From positions 1,190,501 to 1,254,500 of the forward strand of contig JAGUCH010000002.1 of the NCBI GenBank assembly GCA_019096065.1: a stretch of 64,000 bases of DNA. Direction: 5' to 3'. Origin of the DNA: Paracyclopina nana. Taxonomy: Eukaryota; Arthropoda; Copepoda; Cyclopoida; Cyclopettidae. The position numbers and the translations under genes are program-made. Every line of letters begins with the position of its first letter. Position 1 is the stretch's first letter. Below are positions 1 to 15,707 of this stretch, piece by piece. The notes below the pieces were generated by a model. That model made no database searches, had not been told where the DNA came from, and was given only the letters and a program-made list of their open reading frames with translations.

Positions 1-192
1 CAATCAGAGGGGAGCAAACTGCTTGGAAGTTGCAGTAATTAGAAGCAGTTTTCGAGGTTGACTTCTCATTTATGTCACGATGCAGAAAATATGAAAGCAG
101 TTACACTTATCTACTACAAACATCGCACGAGAAACGTGTCAGATCAAATTTGTTTGTAAAAAACAACCACACTAAATGATGGCTTTCTCCGC

Positions 193-206
193 AAGATGGC
201 GCTCCA
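193..206. promoter_or_regulatory. CTCF-like GCGCCATCT motif (isolated)
   Basis: The plus strand reads AAGATGGCGCTCC, the reverse complement of a GCGCCATCT core. The same core recurs at several other places in the window and resembles the arthropod and vertebrate CTCF core. AAGATGGCG is also a YY1-like word, so this copy is ambiguous. Confidence 0.25.
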
Positions 207-401
207 CTCAGTAACGCATTTTAAAGTACTTTATTCATTTTTTTTGGGCGAATGCCACAAAACAACCATGAAGGTAACATTTAAAAGTGCACTGAGAAAT
301 TGAGCCCTTTTTTGATGAAGCTTTCTAAATCAGATTAGGTTAATTAAAAAATGCCAAATAACGCCAACTTTGCTTTTAAAACAGTTGTTTCATTCTATCT
401 T

Positions 402-549
402 AGGCTGGTTCCTTATGCAACCTTTCGATCGTTACCAGGTAACGGCGTTTAAATACCCTTATGTAGTGAAAAGCCAGGTGTTACCACCTCTCAACTTCAA
501 ATACCGTTACCTGGTAACGATCAAAAGGTTGCATAAAGATCCAGCCTTA
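402..549. repeat. Foldback MITE-like element (GGCTGGTTCT family)
   Basis: A ~148-bp near-palindrome. It opens GGCTGGTTCCTTATGCAACC and closes with the reverse complement of that arm, ending GATCCAGCC. The arms contain TACCAGGTAACG and its inverted partner. TTA is present at both ends, which could be a 3-bp target duplication. Related copies lie near 17.4-18.9 kb and 27.5-27.9 kb. No protein is encoded; it looks like a non-autonomous DNA element. Confidence 0.75.
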
Positions 550-1779
550 GGTCACTAAATTAAACGGTCATGGTTATTTTGAGGCTGAACCAGGCCAATT
601 TAACGAGATGAAAAAAAAGCATTTCGGTTTTCGGAGTGGCGCGAGAGGACTGGCTTTCTAAATTTAGTAGGTATATCAGACTGTCCTGCAGATGGGAAAA
701 ATCTAGAGGACAGCCTGTATGCAAAGTGTACTACTATGGCAAATTACCAATGCTTCTGATTCTGGCCTTAGTCTTGCCGCCGCCGCCAGAGGCTGCTGCT
801 GCTGCTGCTAAATTTGGTTGTCCTGAAATGTCTACCATACCTTTGGTAATCAATTTCCCTGCAGATGATTGATAACACAAACGAGGTTGTTTGCAGTGGG
901 AGAAGTGGTAGTAGCAGACAGTAGTAGGATTTTGGAGAAATTAATGAAAAAGAGAAAAGTCCAAATCAATGGTTTTTTTCAAATATTTTTGCCATGCATT
1001 TTTGGCTTTCTTTTGTACACAAAGCGGAAAAAGCATAAGCTTATTGTTCTAACTTTCCTTCTTTGTTGCTATTTACAATTTTGAATTTTTCAGGCTGTTT
1101 TGAAGTGACTTTCTTTTTTTCAAATTGACGCAGATTGCCCTTCATTTTTCGATGGGATCGAGCCTAACTTTCTAAGGCTTATTATGAAGCAAATGTCCTT
1201 AGAGTCTCACATTAATCGAGCGGAGCGTTTTTGTAAAATATGCTCATTTTCAGCCAAAATGATTATTTTAGTTTTTTAAGCAAAAACCGACCATTTATCT
1301 CGGCTTGAAAATAACTTTACCTAAAAACAACGCACTATAGAGCACAAAAAAAGACTTTTTTCAATATTCATCGCTCCGCTCAAATAATCCGCGACTCCTT
1401 GGACATCTAACTTCGATTTCGCAGCAGAAAAAGTGAGAAAACTGCGGGACAATCTGCACGTACTTTTAGCTTTATGGTACATGGTATGTGCTTAAAGCAA
1501 CAAAAATAGTCATCAGTGCTCTGGCGTCGCCACTTAATTAATTAATTAAGTACCAACAACAATGATGATAAGTGCTGTAGTAGGGTCGAAGTAGAAGAAG
1601 TAGAAATGGAAAGAAAGAGGCTTTGTTGTGCGGTAAAATTAAATCAAAAAAGAAACGTGACCATCTGAAGAAGAAATCAAAGGCTGCCAACATTTACTTA
1701 TGGTATACCGCATACTTGGTATATGGTATAAATAGCTAAAACTAAGTATAACTGAATTTTAGCCCGATGATTTTCCTAC
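550..1779. other. Non-coding stretch, no gene seen
   Basis: No open frame here shows recognisable protein character or splice-consistent exons. It holds a short GCTGCTGCT run near 790-812 and one copy of a recurring motif near 1374-1412 (GAGCGGAGCG inverted, then TCCTTGGACATCTAA). It lies 3' of the last visible calcineurin exon, so it is probably intron or 3' sequence of that gene. Confidence 0.5.
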
Positions 1780-7074
<5,295 letters not shown>

Positions 7075-7660
7075 GGTAGCGGCGGCAGCTGTAGCGGAGG
7101 GCGCTCACAAGTCCCCGGTAGCGGGAGGCGGATGAGGGCGTGCGTCGTCGAGCGACAGCGGCGCAGTGGCGGGGCGTGGCCAACGGGGCGCGCGCGCGTG
7201 CGTGCGTCGGGGCGTTGAGTGCGATGTGTGGTGCGCGACAAATGTAGCGGGCGATGATGCGTAACGTCGCGCGGTTCTTGAGTGCGATCTTGACTCTGTA
7301 GCGGTTTCCTATGTAGCGCGGCGCTGATCGTGGTTCCTCCGCGGCGTAACTACAACTGAAGTGAACTGAAGAACTGAGGCAACTTTCGACAGCAGCCAAG
7401 TACAAGACGAGGCCAACTGGGCTCAGTAGTGGGCTGTAGCGGCGAGCTGAAGCAACGAGGACACCGGCGCGGCGCGGCGCAGCGCTGGCCCGCGCCATCT
7501 TCCTCCAGCTGAACAAAAGGCATCAAGGCTAACTGCTAAGCAAGCCAAGCCAAGCCAGCTCATGCACTGCTTACTTGGCGCGGAGCGCGCGCGTGCACTC
7601 GCGTAGAAGAAGAAGTTGTAGCGCGGCCCGCCGGCGCTACTACTCCGCGCGCGGCGCTGA

Positions 7661-9980
7661 TGCTCTAACCTATTTGTAAACAGACAGTTCATGCGAGAAA
7701 ACGCCACAAATGGCTAGACTTTACATTGGGCTGACAAGTTATCTTGAGGACCTTCCCGCAGGCCTCGGGCTTGCTCCTGGGGCCGCAAATTTTCAGGATT
7801 TTTTTTTTGGCAGGATATTCCCTTGAAATTTGAAATTTTTGTGATATAGACATGCCAAATAGTCCCTTATCTCGTTTTTCCGAGATGCTGACGTAGCATT
7901 TATATGCCCTGATAATGAATTTTCAAATTGGAAGAAAGCTACGTCTTTAAAGGTTCATCATTGCGCTATTTTTGTCTTGAAGTTCAAAATGCTGAGGATG
8001 GAAATAGATTCAGCAGGCCATAAATAATAGAGAGTAGTGCTGTGTGTGTGTATATTACAACTGTACTGTGCTGTAAAAATCTCCTAGCTTTAATGATCAC
8101 TGTGTGGGCACACACACGGCAAAAAATTGAAATTCATTTCAGCATGCAAAAAAACCACATTAAATGTGGGGAACCAAAAAAAACAAAAAAGAACCTATAG
8201 GGGGAAATGGCCATAAAATGTAAAGTACACTCATTAGCTCAAGACAATTTCAGTTGTGACCTCAGTTTTCCATGTCAAAGCATTGACAATTGATCCTTTT
8301 GAGGAGGGAAGAAGCCCTGCAACAACCTTTTTGAACTCTGCACAAATGCTTACAGACAGTCCCATAAAAATTGTTGAAGCAAAAGTGCTATGAAAATTGA
8401 CAGGACAGTCTGTATTAATCATCTAGTTTCAAGCAGTTTTTTCCCTTCTTTTTTTTTTGAAAACCTTCTTGCACTTTTTTTGATTTTTCAGAAATTTTCA
8501 GATAATTAAAAAAAATGATCTTGAGGGCTTTTTATTAAAAGTGCTCAAAATCATGTTTTTCAGACTGCATGTAAAGTAGTTGTGAAATAATAAAAAACGG
8601 CCACTCGCACCTCAAATTTGAGCTAAAGGTCCAAATTTCCAGCTTGATGAACGACGCCCTGCGCAAAAAAATGGCTTTGAGGAAAATTTCCCCTTAGCCA
8701 GCTCATAATTGGACCCAAAGTGAAATTGCCTTCTTTTGAGGTAACTCTGCTTGCATTGGGTAAAAGAGGGCGCTGGCCACAACTGCATACTCAAACCAAT
8801 GTTCAAGGCCCAGCAAGGCCTTTTATTATGTAGAAAGGGGGGTGTCTTGAGCCAGTTCTAAGGCCAATGAAGGATCAAAGCTGAAGAAAGGTGAATTTTC
8901 AGCACGTTGCTAAAAACACAATTTTGTGCCGTATAACCTAACAACCAAACCCAAAAATGCACTCAAGTGCATAGTGCTTTTTTCAATTTTTTCTAGGGAT
9001 ACATAAAAAATGTTGTCAAAGTAAGTATTGGGAATTTTTTTGATTCATTATAACCCATTAAAAAGTATCTTTCAATAGTATATTGTGAATGAATAATTTT
9101 AATGAAAATTATGTTTATGCCTTGCAGAAAAATGTAATTTGTACTAGTTTTTGTTCAATGACAAGTTTTGAAAATAGTAGGTCAAGAATTTTAAAATGTA
9201 TATATTTTTAGCTTGAGCCATGGAAAAGACACTTGATTTTGAACTCCGTTTGTGCATGACTTGATAAATTTGCAGTTTGACAAGTTAGACATGCAAAAGT
9301 GCTAAAAGACCGGCCTAATTATCATGCTCCATCAATATGCTATGCAGACCAGATCTGGTTTCTTTAGATTAATTACGCTCTTCTTGGCAAGAAGCTCAGC
9401 TACTGTGCTCTCAGCGATTTGGCAGAAAAACCCTGCTTTCTATGCTGTATCTTACAATGGACTTGGCTAATTAACGTAACCTGAAAATCTAAGGATGCTC
9501 CTAATAAGCAAGGTAAAAATAGCACTTTTCCCCACAATGAAAATGTAACGAGCTGCTGGCTTTGATCAAGAAAACAATAGGAAAATATCAATGTAAAACA
9601 GTAGTAGATATTGCTTTAAAAAATTATAATTGTGAAAAAATATAAGAAATGAATTGGCTGCTTTGGCGATGATTTTGGCAGAATTTGCCTATTTTGCGCC
9701 ATAAAGGTCAATTTTTAAAAGAACATAGTCAAGGTTGCGTGATTCCAATGTTAAACTTCCGCAAAATTCAGGGGATCCGAATTAAGCAAAAAAATATATT
9801 GGACGTCCGCTTAGTCAGCTAAACGTGTGCTAAAAACCAGACGTCCGATCGGATCGAATTGTAAGTCAGCACAGCTAATTTTCCTGTCCATCAAGCAAAA
9901 TTAAGAGAAAAATCACAATTACAAAAGATTTTTCAAGCTTTTTTCCTTTATTTTTTTTTGAAAGAGGACTTGGATTTTTA
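7661..9980. other. Intergenic stretch, no gene seen
   Basis: About 2.3 kb between the calcineurin promoter and the 3' end of RP2. The open frames are short, Phe/Lys-rich and without splice-consistent partners. There are poly-A/T runs and a short TGTGTG tract near 8040. I see nothing else that can be supported. Confidence 0.5.
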
Positions 9981-12900
9981 TTAAATTCCAATTTGCGCGT
10001 CTGCAAATCTAAACAGGTTATTGATTTCTGTATTGGCTTCTTGGGCATTTTTTGACGCATAAATGCAGCCCTGATTTCCGCCGGACTCGTGAATAACGAC
10101 TTGAATGATTTCCTGGATTTTCTCCATGCTTCCGGATCCGGTCAAATGCAGTGCAATCAAAGGCCCTTTGATTGCAAATTTTCGCACTGACAAATCGTTG
10201 AACAATCTCTCCACGTCAGTAGCCTAAAAAAATACATTAAGTAAATCATAGCTTTAGCCTGTCAGGCCCAGTTCGCATGCTCAGTAATATGCAATATTAT
10301 GGCAGAATATTACTAAAAAAAAGAGCCGATTCAAGGCCAGTTTCTTCTGCTTTTGTCGAAATTGGAATAATTGTTTTGCAATTGATAATCTTATTGTACT
10401 TTTAGCAATTCTGGCTACTATTGCAATTCAATATTTTGCCAAAATATCATGAATAATAGGCAGTGGAGCGCTGTGAGCTGTCTCATTTTTTGCAATATTC
10501 TGCCATAATAAGATACTAAATAAGCAATTTCGTCCCCGCTTCAATTGATTTTTTCGCATTTTTTAAAATAATTGTGTTGTAAAAATATCGCAATTTCGAG
10601 CAATTTATATTAGTGTCTCACATACATAGCATTTTGCCAAAATATCATTAATAATAGGCAGATGAACGCTGCCTCATAAAATACATTATTTTGTCATAAG
10701 TTCACGCAATAGAACGCAATTATAGCAAGTTTCTATTGTTTTTTTTCACATTTTCGGGCCGAAATTGGCCTATCCATGTTTCGAGAGAAAATCCTATCGC
10801 ACTTTCAAGCAATTTTGAAAAAGTTTCACAGCGAGATTTGGCCTCAATCATCAACAATTGCAAACAGCTGATCTCAGCCTTGATTGATTCTTAAAAATGA
10901 TCTTACGTCCAAGGTTAAGCATCTGGATTTGACCAATTCCATGCCTTGCTCGAAGCATTTTTTGAGCACTTTTTTGGCTCGCTCTTGTTGCTGCTGCATC
11001 AAATCATCCCTGAAAATGAGTACCAAAATGGCTTCGTTGCACACGCGATTTCTCGTCCCAATTGTCAATGGGACCACGCTGCTGTTTTTGCCCTCGCCAA
11101 ATGAGAGCTCAATTTCGCCGCGAGTGGAATCCGGAAGTCCAATAAATTCCTCAGCTTTGTAGCACTCGCCCAAAATGGACCAATTTGGGCCCTCGCTCGG
11201 GTTCGGCGTGAAATCGTGAATGTTCCACCACAAATTATTGTAAGGTGATAACGAGGCTACCTCAAAGTGTGCCTCCAATTCCGGATAAAAAGCTTGGAAA
11301 CAAGCAAACCTGAAAAACAACAATTGCTTTTATTCCCAAAAAAAAAAAAAATATTACACATTGATTTGAGAGAAAACCTAACATAGACCTCGTCAACCAC
11401 CCCTAAACCTATATATTTTCTGAAAGCTCTTGTCTCAAGAGTTCGTTTGGTGGTAATTTTAAAATCCTGGCCTGGCGCTACCCATAACATAAAATTTTGA
11501 AAAACTTCTAGCTCAGTACCACTTTGTTTTATTGCTATCACGCATTTCAATAACCCCCAGCAAAATTGTGAGATCTAACTTTTTTAATTTCATAAGCAAG
11601 TTGCTAGGACGACCGGGAAAAGAGATACAGAGGGACATTTTTTCAAGTAGCAAAACATTTGTAACAACTTAATATAAAGTTAGGCACTCCATATCTCCTT
11701 TCCTGACCATTCTAGCGATTTGCTTATCAAATAAAAACAGTTAGCCCTTTTGTTCTTATGAGTGGTGTTAGAAGCTCTATTCAGCGAAAAAAGCGCGCCG
11801 AATAGAGCTAGAGGTTTTTTAAAATTGTATGTTATGGGAAGCGCCAAGCCAGGATTTTTTAACTACCCTCAAACAAACCCTTGGGACATAAGCTTTCAGA
11901 AAATACATAGGTTTAGGGGTGGTTGACGAAGTCTAGGTTAGGTTTTCTCTCAAGTCAATGTGATTAGGCTGCGTTCAGCTGCTGATTGTTAACGTTATTT
12001 TATTGTGAAAAACCAGCCAAAATTGCTTGCAAGTTCGATAACATTTCGCATTGCTTTAAATTATGGGCCAAAAAAATGTGAATGAGGCTCATGAAATCCG
12101 CATACATTTGCTGATTTTGCAGGATAATTGGGATAATTATTATGAACAACAAGATGCTGTATTCAGCTGTTTACTATTGCTGATGATTGAGGCAGAATCT
12201 CGCTGTGAAACAATTTCAAAATTGCTTGAAAGTACGATATGATTTTCTGTTGGTACATGGACAGGCCAATTTTGGCCCAAAAATGTGCGAAAAAGTCAAT
12301 TGAAACTTGCAAGAATTCGCTTCTTTTGCGTGTTATTATGACAAATTATTGTAATTTTTGGTGCAAGCTGAGGCCGCGTTCTACTGCCAGTTATTAATAA
12401 TATTTTGGCAAAATATGGATGTGAGTTGCAAAGTACAAAATTGCTTTAAAAAAGTACAATAAGATTATCAATAGCTACACAAATATTCCAATTTCTGAAA
12501 AAAGTGAAAAAAAAAACCGCCGATTTCAACTGCCTATTCATGCAATTTTGGCAAATTATCGATGTGAGCCAATTTTGGCCAAAAAATGTAAAAAAAAAAC
12601 CATGCTGACTTCAACTGCCTTTATCAATGATAAAATATTTTGGCAAATTATTGATGGGAGCCAATTTAGGTGCTAATTCGTATAAAATATAAATAAAATG
12701 TTCATAATGAATATAAAATATATAAGGCCTCACTTGATTGATGAAGTGGATTCGATGATGGGCTGCGTGGAACAGCAAAGAAATGCGTTAATTTTTTTGC
12801 AATCTCTAGTGCGAAATTGGCCACAAGCAGCAATCAAAGTGCAATCAGAGCTGTCACGCAGGAATATTGATCCCTAAAAATTAATAAGTAGTAATTATCT

Positions 12901-13482
12901 GTACTAGTGACTAAGGGCCGGTTCACCTGCTTATTATGACATGCAGTTATTACGCAAAAATTATAACGCAAAACAGCAGCTAAAAAGGGTTAAAAATTAA
13001 AAAATGGCCTTTTCATGTATTGCCTAATAAGGCCGATTGCCACTATACAATAGTGGAAAAATAGCAAAAGCAAATGCGTAAATTGGCCATTTTTTATTAA
13101 TATTTGGCCGTAATATTGCCAATAATTGACCAGGTGAACAGGGCCTTAAAAAATATCATTGTTTCACCTTGGTGGGCCCAGCGAAGATTTTGCAGTTTTT
13201 GCAGTCGTCAATGGTCAAAGTGTTGATGTGATCTGCCAAGAAAATGGTGCAATTTTGGCAGTTTCGCACCATGAATTGGCCCCCATTGATGGTGCCACTT
13301 TTTCGGCCAATTTCGGTGTTGCTTTCATTTTGAATAAGGGAATTTGGCGGCGGACCTTCACTCCGTTGCTTATCCCAAGAATAAGTTTTTGGTGGCTCAT
13401 CTTCAGCCTCCAAACTGACCAAAGTTGGCGGCACCCACAAATAGCTACGCCAAGAAGTGATGCAGCTGTGAATTATTCCCAT
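9981..13482 (-). CDS. RP2: RP2/XRP2 protein, Arl3 GTPase-activating protein
   Basis: Four exons, 13482-13168, 12873-12734, 11309-10907 and 10223-9981, give 366 residues (human RP2 is 350). Family role: GTPase-activating protein for Arl3 that releases lipidated cargo at the cilium base. The start at 13482 is chosen because it gives MGIIHSC, an N-myristoylation signal with a nearby Cys for palmitoylation, as in human RP2. The TBCC/C-CAP beta-helix follows (repeats like [20 protein letters not shown]), with QFRTRDC at about residues 124-130, whose first Arg (R126) aligns with the catalytic arginine finger. The C-terminal nucleoside-diphosphate-kinase-like half ends FADAQIGI, nearly the human ending. 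Intron 2 holds a 606-bp transposon and intron 1 a small MITE. Confidence 0.95.
11357..11962. mobile_element. 606-bp non-autonomous DNA transposon, Chapaev/CACTA-like (copy 1)
   Basis: Terminal inverted repeats begin CACATTGA and run through the conserved GAGAGAAAACCTAAC and GTCAACCACCCCTAAAC segments. The element is flanked by a 4-bp direct repeat ATTA (11353-11356 and 11963-11966). A second copy of the same length lies at 55082-55687 in the opposite orientation. CAC termini with a 4-bp target duplication fit the Chapaev branch of the CMC superfamily. No transposase frame is present. It sits in RP2 intron 2. Confidence 0.85.
12915..13145. mobile_element. Short MITE with GGCCNGTTCACCTG termini
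   Basis: A ~231-bp AT-rich element in RP2 intron 1. The left end reads GGGCCGGTTCACCTG and the right end is its inverse, CAGGTGAACAGGGCC. A similar terminus (GGCCCGGTTCACCTGC) appears near 4869. Non-coding. Confidence 0.55.
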
Positions 13483-14247
13483 TTTTCGCCACTGACCTGC
13501 TGTACCAACAATTTGGAAAGCCTTAATTTGTGTGGCACAGAAAGCCACGCGTTTTTATACCTGACCAATACGACACACATAATATTGGCTGAGTATGTAT
13601 CAGGCTTTTTGCCAGTGCCCACATTACTCTTATTATAAATTAGTACTTATTTAGTTTTTTTAATTACATCACTAGGTTATTTTACTGTATAGCCATGTTA
13701 TCATAGTTAAGTAATATATTCGAATTTAGAAATGAAGTTTTTTAAAATAATAATCGCTGTTTTCAAACTATGTTTTTGTTACTGTAATCATTGCGTTATT
13801 TTATGTTGAGCTCATAGAATTCATAAATACAGTTTCATTTTCAATAGTCCGTGTATCAAATAATGAGTCTGTTTGGTCTTTTCACTTGGTTGCTAAAATA
13901 CTAGTTTACTAACTACTAAGGACTCAAAGATGAATAAGATAATAAGTCATCATATGAAAAGCAGAACAAGTACTCAGCCGTTATTTTAACATTAAAAAAA
14001 AAGAACAACTAGATAATGTTGAATGTTGATAACCATTTTTAAATGTATTAAAATAAATACAAATTCAAAGCTTAAATACACAATGCTAATAAAGTACGTA
14101 TCTTTACTAACTAACTATTGAAAAACATCATACATACCAAGCCGATTTCAATTGAAAAAAACATGATAAGGACAAAGCCGCGATGCAGCGATCACTTTAT
14201 TGCAAGGGGCAGTCAAATAGTGTTTTTATTGGCAAACGAGCGACAGA
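13483..14247. other. Intergenic stretch, no gene seen
   Basis: AT-rich sequence between the 5' end of RP2 and the 3' end of the Tyr/Gly-rich gene, both on the minus strand. It should contain the RP2 promoter and the 3' UTR of the upstream gene. No supported feature. Confidence 0.5.
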
Positions 14248-15164
14248 TTACTTTCCGTAAACGTAGCCGTATCCATAGTGAGGATAGCCGTAGTATCCGG
14301 TGTGATACGGATAATATCCGCCGTAATAATACCAAGGCTTAGCCTCGGGCGTGGCTTCGGGTTGAGCTTCAGCGCTGCGCTTTCCAATCACGTGAACAGC
14401 GCTGCCGTAGTAGTGAGGATGCCCGTAATATCCGTAGCCGTAGCCGTAATGAGCGTAGCCGGGATATCCGTAGACCAACCAAGGCTTAGCCTCGGCCTCG
14501 GGCTTAGCCTCTGACTCGGAGTCAGCGCTACGTTTTCCCAAGTAGTGGCCGTAGTATCCGGGATAGTATCCGCCGTAATATCCGTAATGAGCGTAAGGGT
14601 AGCCGCCGTAGTAATAGAGAGCGGCCTCACTTTCGGCCTCGGGCTTGGCCTCGGGAACGGCCTCAGGTGCGGCCATGGCAAAGGCCAACAGAGCGGAGAA
14701 CACAATCTGCAATACAGAGTTACAAATGATGAAAAAAGGGGCATTTTGGATTTACCGTACGCGTCCTGATTCAGGGCAGAATGGGAAAATATACTTTTTA
14801 AAATAGCCAGCTCGAATTTAGTTTCCGTTTTAAATTTGGAGCTAAATCTTAGATGAAAACAACAATTTTTTCTCCAATTTAGTTGAAAATAAACATGAAT
14901 TGATTGAGCAGCTGCTTTTTCAAATATTTCACTGCCTGCTTAATTCATAAGTGGAACGGCTGAATTTCTTTTTAAAAAAAGAGAATTTTTTGAATATGCT
15001 GCAGTTTTTAGAGTTTTCTAGGCAACTGATTTGCAAAGCACTCAGTGTTTTTTCCAAGTAAAGTTAAATTTCTCATGAATTTAAAGTTGTAATTTACATT
15101 CAGAAAGGCGCTCTTGAATTAGGGCGCGCACGGTAATTTAGGACGCATTGCTTACGAGTTTCAT
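14248..15164 (-). CDS. Secreted Tyr/Gly-rich peptide precursor with three GK(R) amidation/cleavage sites
   Basis: Two exons: 15164-15156 (ATG AAA CTC, then GTAAGC) and 14706-14248, giving 155 residues. The microexon start completes a signal peptide, MKLIVFSALLAFAMA, cut before APEA. After an acidic Glu/Ala/Pro spacer come three Tyr/Gly/His/Pro-rich blocks. The first ends YLGKRSA, the second HVIGKRSA, and the third ends the protein at VYGK. In prohormones, Gly followed by a dibasic site marks cleavage and C-terminal amidation. Spacers between blocks (SESEAKPEAEAKPW and AEAQPEATPEAKPW) are also repeated. The layout recalls multi-copy neuropeptide or GYG-type antimicrobial precursors such as nematode NLP-29-like peptides, but I do not recognise an orthologue. 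A cuticular role is the alternative. A TTTAAAAGG TATA-like word lies about 50 bp upstream (minus strand). Confidence 0.8.
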
Positions 15165-15210
15165 GATGATTGTCTTGAATGCTTCTGACGAGGAATTTTC
15201 GGGCTCGAAA

Positions 15211-15222
15211 TCCTTTTAAAGC
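15211..15222 (-). promoter_or_regulatory. TATA-like element upstream of the Tyr/Gly-rich gene
   Basis: The minus strand reads CTTTAAAAGGA about 50-60 bp before the start codon at 15164. Spacing allows a very short 5' UTR. Motif-only evidence. Confidence 0.3.
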
Positions 15223-15707
15223 ACAGTGGGAGTGGTGAATGTCCCAGCAACAGATTTTTCTGGTTTTGCCTACAGCAACAGAAAAATCGGGCCATTTTTT
15301 ACGCGCAGCAGCAAGCGTTAAGTATATTCATTACAAAAATCCCAATAACAGCTTATACATAGTATGAAAAACCGAGGCTCATTCTCTGAATGTTATTCTT
15401 TTCTGTGATTAGGTACTTTTACAGAAAAATGAGGCTAATATTTAATTCATTCAGTTTTGGTTAATTTTACCCCCCACAGAAGAAACAGGAATTTTTTGAA
15501 ATTATTTCAACTTTTTTTTTTAAAAAAAGCTTTTCTTTTTTGGTTCATCCTGTTTTGAGGTATGATAAAGAAACTCCAACGAATGAAGATGCGCATGCCA
15601 AAGGTGTGTCCTTAGTTGCCAAATCAGCTTAGAAAAATCGTCCAAACCTACAAAAAATGTAACCTTGACTTTTAGCGCACATTTTTATTTGCCTTTATTA
15701 TTTTACA

